Shown: piece after piece, positions 27,781 to 35,411 of the stretch
How positions within the stretch are numbered: position 1 is the stretch's first letter
Layout of the letters: each line of letters begins with the position of its first letter
From: Ornithinimicrobium murale
GTDB taxonomy: Bacteria; Actinomycetota; Actinomycetes; Actinomycetales; Dermatophilaceae
DNA length: 64,000 bases
Direction of reading: 5' to 3'
Assembly (NCBI RefSeq): GCF_003352835.1
Contig: NZ_QLVD01000008.1
Span: 1 to 64,000, forward strand
Position numbers and translations under genes: made by a program
Notes under the pieces: generated by a model
The model's database searches: none
Seen by the model: the letters and a program-made list of their open reading frames with translations, nothing else
What the model was told of the DNA's origin: nothing

Positions 27781-28928
27781 CCGTCGGGACTGACGGGGCG
27801 GCGTGCGCCGGCGCAGCGGGGTGGAGCGCGGTCCAGACGCTCGGCGGCTTCGCCCGTGCCTGCCGCGCCGCCGGACTGCCCGTCAGCGCCGACCGGGAGC
27901 GCACCTTCCTGCAGGCCTGCGCCGCGGTCGGTCTGGGTGACCGGGACCGTGTCTACTGGGCCGGTCGGGCGACGCTGACCGCCTCCCAGTCCGACATCGA
28001 GCCCTACGACCAGGTCTTCACTGGCTGGTTCGGCGGACGGGCGATGCACGGGGTCTCCCTCCCGGCGCAGTCGCCCCCCACCCTGCTGCAGGCCTCCCTG
28101 GAGGAGGCGGGGACTGACCCAACCGGTGGCGACGACGAGGTCGAGGAGGAGGCGGTGCGGGCAGCGGCCTCGGCCACCGAGGTGCTGCGTCACCGTGACA
28201 TCGCCGCTCTGTCCCCTGAGGACCAGGACGCCTTGCGTCGGACCTTCGCGACACTCACGGCGAGGCCACCCACGCGGCCGGCGCGACGGCATACGGCCAG
28301 TCACCGGGGCAGCATCGACGGGCGGGCCACGGTCCGTGCCCACCTGCGTGCCCTGGGCGAGCCGGACCGGATCCGCCGACGGCGCCGGGTGGTGCGCGTC
28401 CGGCGGGTCGTGCTGCTCGTGGACGTGTCGGGGTCGATGAGCCCCTATGCCGACCACGTGCTGCGCCTGGCGCACCGGATGGTGCAGGCCGCACCGCGCA
28501 CCACGGAGGTGTTCACGCTCGGCACCCGGCTGACCCACCTCACCCGGGCCCTGCGGGAGCGCCACCCCGATCGGGCGCTGCTGGCGGCGGGGGAGACCGT
28601 GCCCGACTGGTCCGGGGGCACCCGGCTGGGCGAGACGCTGGGCGTCTTCCTGCGCCGGTGGGGCCGCCGCGGGATGGCGCGCGGGGCCGTCGTCGTGGTC
28701 TTCAGCGACGGGTGGGAACGAGAGGCACCCGAGCAGCTCGGCGAGCAGATGCGGCAGCTGCGGTCCCTGGCCCACCGGGTGGTGTGGGTCAACCCGCACC
28801 GCGGCAAGAGCGGCTACCTGCCCGTGCAGTCCGGGATCGTCGCGGCCCTGCCCTCTGTCGACGACTTCGTGGCCGGGCACTCGCTGGCCGCATTCGAGGA
28901 GGTTCTGGAGGTGGTCTCTCGTGCGTGA
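27777..28928 (+). CDS. coxE: VWA-domain protein, CoxE-like
   Basis: A 383-residue partner of the MoxR ATPase. The C-terminal von Willebrand A domain has the MIDAS motif LLVDVSGSMSPYADHVL, then FTLGTRLTHLTRAL and VVVFSDGWEREAPEQL. The N-terminal ~200 residues are a helical CoxE-type region. MoxR/VWA pairs act together in metallocentre maturation. Its end overlaps the XdhC-like gene by 8 bp. Confidence 0.9.
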   Translation: MTVGTDGAACAGAAGWSAVQTLGGFARACRAAGLPVSADRERTFLQACAAVGLGDRDRVYWAGRATLTASQSDIEPYDQVFTGWFGGRAMHGVSLPAQSPPTLLQASLEEAGTDPTGGDDEVEEEAVRAAASATEVLRHRDIAALSPEDQDALRRTFATLTARPPTRPARRHTASHRGSIDGRATVRAHLRALGEPDRIRRRRRVVRVRRVVLLVDVSGSMSPYADHVLRLAHRMVQAAPRTTEVFTLGTRLTHLTRALRERHPDRALLAAGETVPDWSGGTRLGETLGVFLRRWGRRGMARGAVVVVFSDGWEREAPEQLGEQMRQLRSLAHRVVWVNPHRGKSGYLPVQSGIVAALPSVDDFVAGHSLAAFEEVLEVVSRA

Positions 28929-30060
28929 CGTGCTGGAGGAGCTGATGGCCTGGTGGGAGGCGGGTGAGACGGTCGCGCTGGGCACCGTGGTCGGCACCTG
29001 GAAGTCCGCGCCGCGTCAACCGGGCGCCTCGATGCTCGTGGGGCCGGACGGCGAGGCCGTCGGCTCGGTCTCCGGTGGCTGCGTCGAGGGCGCCGTCTAT
29101 CAGCTCGGGGAGGAGGTGATCTCTGCGGGATCGCCTGTCCTGCAACGGTATGGGATCTCAGATGACGAGGCGATGGGCGTCGGCCTCACGTGCGGCGGCA
29201 TCCTCGACGTCTTCGTGGAGCGGGTCTCGCGTGACGACTTCCCCGAGCTGGGGCAGGTGGTCGCCGACGTCACCGCCGGGCGCCCGGTCGCGGTCGCGAC
29301 CGTCGTCGAGCACCCGGACCCCGCCGAGGTTGGCCGGCGGCTGGTCGTGCGTCCCGAGGGCGAGCCGACCGCCGGGTCGCTGGGCACGGAGCGGCTGGAT
29401 GACACCGTCATCGACGACGCCCGGGGCATGCTGGCCCAGGGCCGGACGGCCATCCTGGAGTACGGCCCCGAGGGGCAACGGCGCGGGGAGGGCATGCGGG
29501 TCTTCGTCGCCTCCTATGCCCCGCGCCCGCGGATGCTGGTCTTCGGTGCCATCGACTTCGCGGCGGCCGTGGCCCGGGTCGGGTCCTTCCTCGGCTATCA
29601 CGTCACGGTCTGCGACGCGCGGCCCGTCTTCGCCACGCGCACCCGCTTCCCCGACGCGGACGAGGTGGTCGTGACGTGGCCCCACCGGTATGTCGAGGAG
29701 CAGGTCGCGCAGGACCGGCTCGATCCGCGGACGGTCGCCTGTGTGCTGACCCACGACCCGAAGTTCGACGTGCCGCTCCTGGAGGTCTTGCTCGGGGACG
29801 ACGCCCCGGAACTGGCCTATGTGGGGGCGATGGGCTCACGCCGGACCCACGAGGACCGCCTGGCCCGCCTGCGCGAGAGCGGGCTGACCGAGGCGCAGCT
29901 CTCCCGGCTGCGCAGCCCGATCGGCCTCGACCTCGGTGCCCGGACCCCGGAGGAGACGGCGGTCAGCGTCGCGGCGGAGATCATCGCCCTGCGCTGGGGC
30001 GGCCAGGGAGAGCCGCTGAGCCAGACCGAGGGTGCAATCCACCGGCACCCCGAGCACTGA
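28921..30060 (+). CDS. XdhC/CoxF-family molybdenum hydroxylase maturation protein
   Basis: A 379-residue protein starting at GTG 28921, inside the CoxE stop. The N-terminal XdhC/CoxI part reads GTVVGTWKSAPRQPGASMLVG...SVSGGCVEGAVYQL and later MGVGLTCGGILDVF; the C-terminal Rossmann part reads MLVFGAIDFAAAVARVGSFLGYHVTVCDARPVF and YVGAMGSRRTHEDR. XdhC binds molybdenum cofactor and stabilises it for sulfuration. It is the last gene of the + strand maturation arm. Confidence 0.9.
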   Translation: MRDVLEELMAWWEAGETVALGTVVGTWKSAPRQPGASMLVGPDGEAVGSVSGGCVEGAVYQLGEEVISAGSPVLQRYGISDDEAMGVGLTCGGILDVFVERVSRDDFPELGQVVADVTAGRPVAVATVVEHPDPAEVGRRLVVRPEGEPTAGSLGTERLDDTVIDDARGMLAQGRTAILEYGPEGQRRGEGMRVFVASYAPRPRMLVFGAIDFAAAVARVGSFLGYHVTVCDARPVFATRTRFPDADEVVVTWPHRYVEEQVAQDRLDPRTVACVLTHDPKFDVPLLEVLLGDDAPELAYVGAMGSRRTHEDRLARLRESGLTEAQLSRLRSPIGLDLGARTPEETAVSVAAEIIALRWGGQGEPLSQTEGAIHRHPEH

Positions 30061-30099
30061 CGGACGCGAGCTGCCGGCGCAGGCGTGGCCTCCCGTTCG

Positions 30100-31149
30100 T
30101 CAGTCCTGGCCGCGCGGCGCGACCAGGACCTTGGTGTGGGTGGACTGACCCGAGTCCAGTTCCTCCAGCATGTCCTTGACCTCGGAGAGCTCGATGGTCC
30201 CGGTGTGCAGGGGCGCCAGCGAGATGCTGCCCTGCTCGACCAGGCGCATGACGCCCACGAAGTCCTCGCGGTTGTAGGCGAGCGACCCGATGACCGTCAG
30301 CTCGCGCTGCTGCCAGTCGGCGTAGCTGACCGTCGACTCGCTCAGCGGGAACCCCAGCAGCGCGAGCGTGCCGCCTCGTCGGACCAGCTCGGCCGAGGAC
30401 TGCAACAGGGTGGGGACCCCGGCGCACTCGAAGACGATGTCGGCACCGACGCCTGCGGTCACGGCGTCCATCCGGCCCTGCAGCTCGTCGGGCTCGACCA
30501 CGTCCTCGAAACCCAGCTCCCGCGCCGTGGCCCGGCGCGGCTCGGACGGCTCGGAGATGATGATCCGCCCAGCCCCGGCCGCCCGCGCGTTCTGGGCTGT
30601 CAGCAGGCCGATCGGACCGGCGCCGACGACCACGGCAAGGCAGCCCGGTTCAATGCTGGCCCGCCGGACGGCGTGGAAGGTGACCGCGGCCGGCTCCACG
30701 AGTGCCGCGTCAATGTCCGAGAGGGCGTCCGGCACTGGGATGACCCGACGTTGCGAGACCTCCACCTGTGTGGCGAAGGCACCGTGGTCGGGTGCCTGCT
30801 CGTCGACACCGTTGGCCTCGGCGAAGACAACGTCACAGTTCTTTGCGTGCCCGGCCAGGCACTGCCCGCAGTGTCCGCACGCCGGGCCGACACCACCGAC
30901 GACACGGTCACCGGGGGCGACCAGACTGACCCCCTCGCCCACGGACCGGACGGTGCCGGCCCACTCGTGCCCGAACACCGCGGGCGGCAGCATGCTGCCA
31001 TCGGTGTAGCCGTGCACATCGGTGCCGCAGATGCCGGTGTAGGCGATGTCGACGACGACACGTCCAGGACCGGGCTCCGGCGAGGTGAAGGCCGACTCTT
31101 CCAGGGTGCGCGGGCCGCTCACGCTGAGAAAACGCTGTGCGTCGGACAT
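30100..31149 (-). CDS. zinc-dependent medium-chain alcohol/polyol dehydrogenase
   Basis: A 349-residue MDR enzyme. Catalytic zinc ligands are Cys in YTGICGTDVHG and GHE in FGHEWAGTV; structural zinc cysteines lie in ACGHCGQCLAGHAKNC. The NAD(P)-binding Rossmann motif is VVVGAGPIGLLTAQNARAAGAG. It resembles threonine or butanediol dehydrogenases; substrate unknown. It lies between the two arms of the molybdenum hydroxylase locus and converges with the XdhC gene, which may be coincidence. Confidence 0.9.
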   Translation of the reverse strand: MSDAQRFLSVSGPRTLEESAFTSPEPGPGRVVVDIAYTGICGTDVHGYTDGSMLPPAVFGHEWAGTVRSVGEGVSLVAPGDRVVGGVGPACGHCGQCLAGHAKNCDVVFAEANGVDEQAPDHGAFATQVEVSQRRVIPVPDALSDIDAALVEPAAVTFHAVRRASIEPGCLAVVVGAGPIGLLTAQNARAAGAGRIIISEPSEPRRATARELGFEDVVEPDELQGRMDAVTAGVGADIVFECAGVPTLLQSSAELVRRGGTLALLGFPLSESTVSYADWQQRELTVIGSLAYNREDFVGVMRLVEQGSISLAPLHTGTIELSEVKDMLEELDSGQSTHTKVLVAPRGQD

Positions 31150-31256
31150 GTTGTGTTGCTCCTCACTGGGGACGGGGCCGCCTCACGACGGGGGCACCTA
31201 GCACCGTAACGAGAACGGCGTGCCTGACGGTCACCGGGGCCGAGGCCCCTCTGCCC

Positions 31257-31700
31257 TCACCCAGCGAGTTGTGAACAGCGGATCTTCAGCTGGTTGATCT
31301 CGGCGAGGTTCTTCGTCAGCTCGACAGTGACCCAGGAGGCGATGAACCACAGGGGCTGAGGCTCTGACATCAGCCAATCGACCGACCTGTCGAGATCAGC
31401 GGTGGACAACAGGTGGTCCCACTCCTCCTTGGCCGCCACGATGCCCGACGTGCCCCCGGTCCAGTGGTGGTCCTGTGGGGCGATGGGAGGCAGGCCATTG
31501 ACCCGAGAGATGGTGTCGTTCCACCACCACTCGATGTGCCAGAGGAGCCAGGCGATGGTCACCTCGGGCAGGGGTGGGTGGTCCTCGTCGGGCCAGTCTG
31601 CGACCCAGCCCTCTCCGGTCTCACGAACCGTGCAGACATTCTCGGAGGGTTGGTAGCAGCTCCTCGGATAGTGAGTAATACCGCGCGTACAGACGCTCTA
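31257..31700 (-). pseudogene. dinB (DUF664) gene broken by a frameshift and a mobile element
   Basis: The 3' part (VTIAWLLWHIEWWWNDTISRV, up to LAG) is a normal DinB-family end. Upstream codons in the same frame still match (YQPSENVCTVRETGEGWVADWPDEDHPP), but the segment before that (IASLERLYARYYSLSEEL) reads in another frame, so one extra base sits near 31657. Conserved sequence stops at about 31700, where the IS607-type element begins, so the gene lacks its 5' end. DinB proteins of this group are thiol-dependent metalloenzymes. Confidence 0.7.
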
Positions 31701-31716
31701 GGGATGCGATGAATGT

Positions 31717-32334
31717 ATGAATCTGACCGAGTGGGCACGTCAGCAGGGCGTCCATCCGCAGACTGCCTTTGGGTGGTTTCGGGAGGGGACGCTGCCGGTG
31801 CCTGCTGTGCGGATCAACTCTCGCTCGGTGCTTGTCTCCCCGGACGCGCCGACCCAGGCTCGGACTGCGTTCGGGTTGTATGCGCGGGTGTCCTCGCATG
31901 ATCAGAAGGATGACCTGGACCGTCAGGTAGCCCGACTCACTTCGTGGGCTGCTGATGCTGGTGGCCAGGTGGTGCGTGTGGAGGCCGAGGTTGGGTCCGG
32001 GATGAACGGCTCCCGTACCAAGGTTCGCAGGATGCTCGCGGACCCCAGAGTCACTGCTGTCGTGGTCGAGCACCGAGACCGGCTCGGACGGATGAACACC
32101 GAACTCATCGAGGCTGCGCTGTCGGCCCACGGCCGCAGGCTGGTGGTGCTCGATGACGGTGAGGTTGAGGACGACCTCGTGCGCGACATGGTGGAAGTCC
32201 TCACCTCGTTCTGCGCCCGCCTCTATGGTCGCCGCTTCGCGCGGAACCGGGCGTTGAAGGCCGTCGGCTGCGCCCAGCGCGACATCGGCCCCGCCGCTGT
32301 TGTCGGTGCTAGCAGGCAAGGTGGCGAGTCATGA
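31717..32334 (+). CDS. tnpA: IS607-family serine recombinase (TnpA)
   Basis: A 205-residue transposase. The N-terminal MerR-like helix-turn-helix (NLTEWARQQGVHPQTAFGWFREG) precedes the resolvase domain, with catalytic Ser in LYARVSSHDQKDDLDRQ and VVEHRDRLGRMNTELI further on; it ends RRFARNRALKAV as in other IS607 recombinases. All expected residues are present, so it could be active. Its stop overlaps the next start (ATGA). Confidence 0.93.
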   Translation: MNLTEWARQQGVHPQTAFGWFREGTLPVPAVRINSRSVLVSPDAPTQARTAFGLYARVSSHDQKDDLDRQVARLTSWAADAGGQVVRVEAEVGSGMNGSRTKVRRMLADPRVTAVVVEHRDRLGRMNTELIEAALSAHGRRLVVLDDGEVEDDLVRDMVEVLTSFCARLYGRRFARNRALKAVGCAQRDIGPAAVVGASRQGGES

Positions 32335-32744
32335 GCAAGGCTGGGCGTCTGCTGTCGCGTATCCAGCCGTGCGCGGTGTGCTCTGCCACCATTCGTACCC
32401 CGACCGGTTCAGATGACGAGTATGAACTGGTGTTGCCCTCAGAACCAGCGACTGTTGAGCGGCGCAAGGGCGGTGTCACGATTGTTGGTCCGCCGGCGTG
32501 CCATCTGGTCTGTGACGACTGCGTGGTCCAGCTCAATGGCCGTGGCCAGCACGGTGGGGAGGCCGCTAACCCAGGTGGAGTGCGTGAGGCGCTGCGCAAG
32601 CGCTATGGCGATGACTACGCCGCGTGGACCACACCCGCCAGCCTGCCTCAGATGCTGGACGAGGCCGTCACCTACCTCGCCAGTCGTGAGGCTCGTGAAG
32701 GTGTGGATTTCGGGTCGTGGCAGAGGATGCAGGACTGGCCGTAA
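32331..32744 (+). CDS. Cys-rich middle protein of the IS607-type element
   Basis: A 137-residue protein that I cannot assign. It has zinc-finger-like cysteine groups, CAVCSATI near residue 12 and CHLVCDDC near residue 58, and a helical C-terminal half (MLDEAVTYLASREAREGV). It starts in the tnpA stop (ATGA) and its stop shares a base with the tnpB start (TAATG), so it is produced together with the transposition proteins and is probably part of the element. A DNA- or RNA-binding accessory role is only a guess. Confidence 0.75.
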   Translation: MSKAGRLLSRIQPCAVCSATIRTPTGSDDEYELVLPSEPATVERRKGGVTIVGPPACHLVCDDCVVQLNGRGQHGGEAANPGGVREALRKRYGDDYAAWTTPASLPQMLDEAVTYLASREAREGVDFGSWQRMQDWP

Positions 32745-32845
32745 TGGCCCGCTTCGAGATTCCCGAGGGCTGGACCGCGCAGGCGTTCCAGTTCACGCTC
32801 GACCTCACCGGCGAGCAGGCTGAGTGTGTGCGGTCGGGGGCACAG
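32744..32845 (+). pseudogene. truncated tnpB (5' end only)
   Basis: The start MARFEIPEGWTAQAFQ followed by FTLDLTGEQAECVRS is a typical TnpB N-terminus from actinobacterial IS607/IS605 elements. After about residue 34 the match ends (next residues GAQRHHGVTS), and the frame closes at 32995 without RuvC or zinc-ribbon motifs. A full TnpB has about 400 residues, so nearly all of it has been deleted. Confidence 0.7.
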
Positions 32846-32910
32846 CGCCACCACGGCGTCACCTCCATCCTCGGGAGACCTCGACCCCTACCCGGCCACC
32901 GACGCGCCGG

Positions 32911-32933
32911 CCGGACTACGCCCTCAACTGCGA
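32911..32933 (+). repeat. 23-bp flanking repeat, copy 1 (copy 2 at 33709-33731)
   Basis: The 23-bp stretch beginning CCGGACTAC and ending CTGCGA occurs at 32911-32933 and again at 33709-33731, matching at 21 of 23 positions (differences at positions 10 and 16). The copies bracket the intact DinB gene in the same orientation, 798 bp apart. Confidence 0.7.
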
Positions 32934-32991
32934 GTGCGAAGTGCCCAAATTGCCCCGGTGCGAGGGTCGGCCCGCGTGCTACGTTCGAGCG

Positions 32992-33498
32992 ATGACTAGA
33001 CCCGGTGAGATTCTCGGCAGTGTGGTCGCCGCCAGCGAGCGCGAGCAACTCGAGACGTTCCTGGATTACCTGCGCGATGCCGTCGTGCGCAAGGCCCGCG
33101 GGGTGTCGGAGGAGGACGCCCGGCGCAGCCCGGTGCCGACCGGCACCAACCTCGGGGGCCTGATCAAACACCTGCGGTGGGTGGAACTGGGCGGGTTTGC
33201 CGAGCAGATCGGGCAGATCCCCGCCGCGGAGCTGCCCACGCCGCCGTGGACCGACGCAGACCCGGAGGCCGACCTGCGGCTGGAGCCGAACGAGACGCTC
33301 GACGACGTCATCGGCGCCTACCAGGCGGAGTGCGACCGCTCCCGCGAGATCGCCGCCCAGCACAGCCTCGACTACGCACCGCGGGGCAGCGAGTTGACGT
33401 TGCGGTGGGTGTACCTGCACGTGATCCTGGAGACTGGCCGGCACGCGGGCCACGCGGACATCCTGCGCGAGATGATCGACGGCAGCGTCGGCGACTGA
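32992..33498 (+). CDS. DinB-family protein (DUF664)
   Basis: A 168-residue DinB-superfamily protein: four-helix-bundle pattern with LETFLDYLRDAVVRKARGVSEEDARRSPVPTGTNLGGLIKHLRWVELGGF and the C-terminal WVYLHVILETGRHAGHADILREMIDG, which supply the metal-binding histidines. In mycothiol-producing Actinobacteria such proteins are often thiol-dependent transferases. The ATG at 32992 was chosen; the frame upstream is tnpB-region debris. A 23-bp near-repeat lies on each side of it. Confidence 0.87.
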   Translation: MTRPGEILGSVVAASEREQLETFLDYLRDAVVRKARGVSEEDARRSPVPTGTNLGGLIKHLRWVELGGFAEQIGQIPAAELPTPPWTDADPEADLRLEPNETLDDVIGAYQAECDRSREIAAQHSLDYAPRGSELTLRWVYLHVILETGRHAGHADILREMIDGSVGD

Positions 33499-33751
33499 CG
33501 GCTCGCGGCGCGTCGTCGGTCCGTGTTCCGGTCGTCGGAAGCGGCGTTGCACCGGTATCGGCGGAGGCTGATCTCCAACACCGTGGGCCGCCACCCGAAC
33601 GGCTCGTGCGCCACCCCCGGACCACCGTGTCCCTGGCCGCGCCCTGGCATCCGCAGCGACGACACCATCTGACGGGCTCGACAACCCGGCACCCGCAGAA
33701 TCGCCCGACCGGACTACACCCTCAGCTGCGACAAGCCGCATTTCGGTGCGC

Positions 33752-34546
33752 TCACCCGCGGCGCAGGGCACGCCCGATCATGATGCCGAGGACCAGCCCA
33801 CCGACACCGGCGGCCAGGGCCATGCCGTAGCGCTCGCGCAGCACCGGCCCCACCAGCTCACCGAGGTCGATCGCGTCGTCGTCGGAGGACTCCACTCCGC
33901 TGCGGACCGCGGCCCGCGTCGCGGCCGGGGCCAGGGGTGGGGCCTCCGCCCCGCTCGGCCCCGGTGTGGGCTCGGGCGTCGAGGCGACCTCAGATCGGGT
34001 CGTCTCCGTCGCCGTCTCCGCGATCGGAGCCGCTGAGGCGGGAGCCTCCGCCTGCTCGGTCCCGGTCGAGGCGGCCTCTGTGGTCTCCGTGGGTTCGTCG
34101 GTGCCGAGCGTGGACTCCAGGCACTCGACGAACTGGCCCAGCAGCTTGTCCGAGACGTCCTGCATGACGCCCCGGCCGAACTGCGCGGGCTTGCCGGTCA
34201 CCACCAGGTCGGTGAGGACCTCCACGCTCGTGCCGTCACCGTCGGGCGTCAGCGTCATGGTCGCCGTGGCGTTGGCGGTGCCGTTGCCCCGCTTGTCCTT
34301 GCCCTTGCCCTCGATGACCGCCCGGTGGGCGACGTCGTCGCGCTCGAGGAAGGCGCCCTTGCCGGCATACTGCATCTGGATCGGCCCCAGCTTGACCTTG
34401 ACCGTCCCGGAGAAGGTGTCACCGTCGGTCTCGGTGACCTTGGCGCCGGGGAAGCAGCCACCGACCTGCTCCAGGTCGGTGAGCAGCGCCCAGGTGCTCT
34501 CGGGGGAGGCGGGGACGCTGAACGTGTGGCGGAGCTCCATGCCCAT
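33752..34546 (-). CDS. coxG: CoxG-like SRPBCC membrane-anchored protein
   Basis: A 264-residue protein. Residues 1-150 are the CoxG/SRPBCC lipid-binding fold (LRHTFSVPASPESTWALLTDLEQVGGCFPGAKV). A Pro/Glu/Thr-rich linker follows (about 155-215), then one C-terminal membrane helix (YGMALAAGVGGLVLGIMIGRAL). CoxG anchors CO dehydrogenase to the membrane or delivers quinone. It begins 4 bp after coxM. The ATG at 34546 was chosen; a second ATG at 34540 is equally possible. Confidence 0.88.
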   Translation of the reverse strand: MGMELRHTFSVPASPESTWALLTDLEQVGGCFPGAKVTETDGDTFSGTVKVKLGPIQMQYAGKGAFLERDDVAHRAVIEGKGKDKRGNGTANATATMTLTPDGDGTSVEVLTDLVVTGKPAQFGRGVMQDVSDKLLGQFVECLESTLGTDEPTETTEAASTGTEQAEAPASAAPIAETATETTRSEVASTPEPTPGPSGAEAPPLAPAATRAAVRSGVESSDDDAIDLGELVGPVLRERYGMALAAGVGGLVLGIMIGRALRRG

Positions 34547-34550
34547 CGGA

Positions 34551-35411
34551 TCAGGCTCCTGCCGCGGCCAGCACCGCCCGGCGGGTGAGGACCCCCGCCA
34601 GGTGTCGGCGATAGTCCGCCTTTCCGTTGAGGTCCGAGGGCGGCTCGGTCCCCTCGCCGGCACGGGCGCAGATCTCGCTGATGGCCTCCTCGGTGGCGGG
34701 CTGCCCCGCCAGTGCCTGCTCGACGGCCGGAGCCCGCAGCGGCTTGGCGCCCATGTTGGTCATGCCGACCCTGGCCTCGGCGATCACGCCGCCCTCGGCC
34801 CGCACGGCCGCCGCGATCCCGATGATCGCCCACTGGTGGGAGACCCGGACGAACTTCTCGTAGTGACTGCCCCAGCCAGTGTGCTTGGGAATGGTCACTG
34901 CCGTGAGCAGCTCGCCGTCGCCGACGGCGGTCTCGAACAGGTCCACGAAGAAGTCGGCGGCGCTGACCTGCCGCGGTCCGACCACTCCGCGGCTCTGGAC
35001 CTCCATGGTCGCGTCCAGCGCTAGCACGGGGGCACCGACGTCACCGGCCGGGTCGGCGTGCGCCAACGCCCCGCAGACCGTGCCGCGGTGCCGGATCTGT
35101 GGGTCGGCGATCTGCTCCACGGCCGTGTGCAGCAGGCCCAGGTGCTCGCGCACCAGGTCACTGTCCAGGACCTCCTGGTATGTCGTGGCGGCACCGATGC
35201 GGACCGCGTCACCGGTGTCGGTGATCCCCTTGAGGGACTCGATCCGGGAGATGTCCACGACCAGCTCGGGTGCGTTGAGTCGCATCCGCAGGACGGGTAG
35301 GAGGGACTGCCCGCCGGCCAGCACCTTGGCATCGTCGCCGTGCTCGGACAGCAGGGTCAGGGCCTCCTCGACGGTGGTCGGCGCTGCGTAGTCAAAGGGC
35401 GCGGGGATCAC
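34551..35411 (-). CDS. coxM: molybdenum hydroxylase FAD-binding medium subunit (CoxM-like)
   Basis: A 286-residue FAD-binding subunit: FDYAAPTTVEEALTLLSEHGDDAKVLAGGQSLLPVLRMRLNAP (FAD motif AGGQS) and IRHRGTVCGALAHADPAGD. The GTG at 35411 overlaps the coxL stop (GTGA). It passes electrons from the iron-sulfur subunit to an acceptor. Gene order S-L-M is characteristic of form II/BMS enzymes rather than M-S-L of form I. Confidence 0.92.
   Translation of the reverse strand: MIPAPFDYAAPTTVEEALTLLSEHGDDAKVLAGGQSLLPVLRMRLNAPELVVDISRIESLKGITDTGDAVRIGAATTYQEVLDSDLVREHLGLLHTAVEQIADPQIRHRGTVCGALAHADPAGDVGAPVLALDATMEVQSRGVVGPRQVSAADFFVDLFETAVGDGELLTAVTIPKHTGWGSHYEKFVRVSHQWAIIGIAAAVRAEGGVIAEARVGMTNMGAKPLRAPAVEQALAGQPATEEAISEICARAGEGTEPPSDLNGKADYRRHLAGVLTRRAVLAAAGA

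Larger units (their letters stand above)
31702..32860 (+). mobile_element. IS607-type transposon remnant
   Basis: The element contains a serine-recombinase transposase, a middle gene and the 5' end of tnpB, in a tightly coupled series (ATGA, then TAATG). The left boundary is judged from the break in the dinB reading frame near 31700; IS607 elements lack terminal inverted repeats, so it cannot be fixed exactly. The right end is unclear because tnpB is cut short near 32845. Confidence 0.7.

Noticed and set aside
31211..31222. GAGAACGGCGTG, also found in complement at the left edge (1-12)
   Set aside because: A 12-bp match between unrelated intergenic places; too short to call a repeat family.
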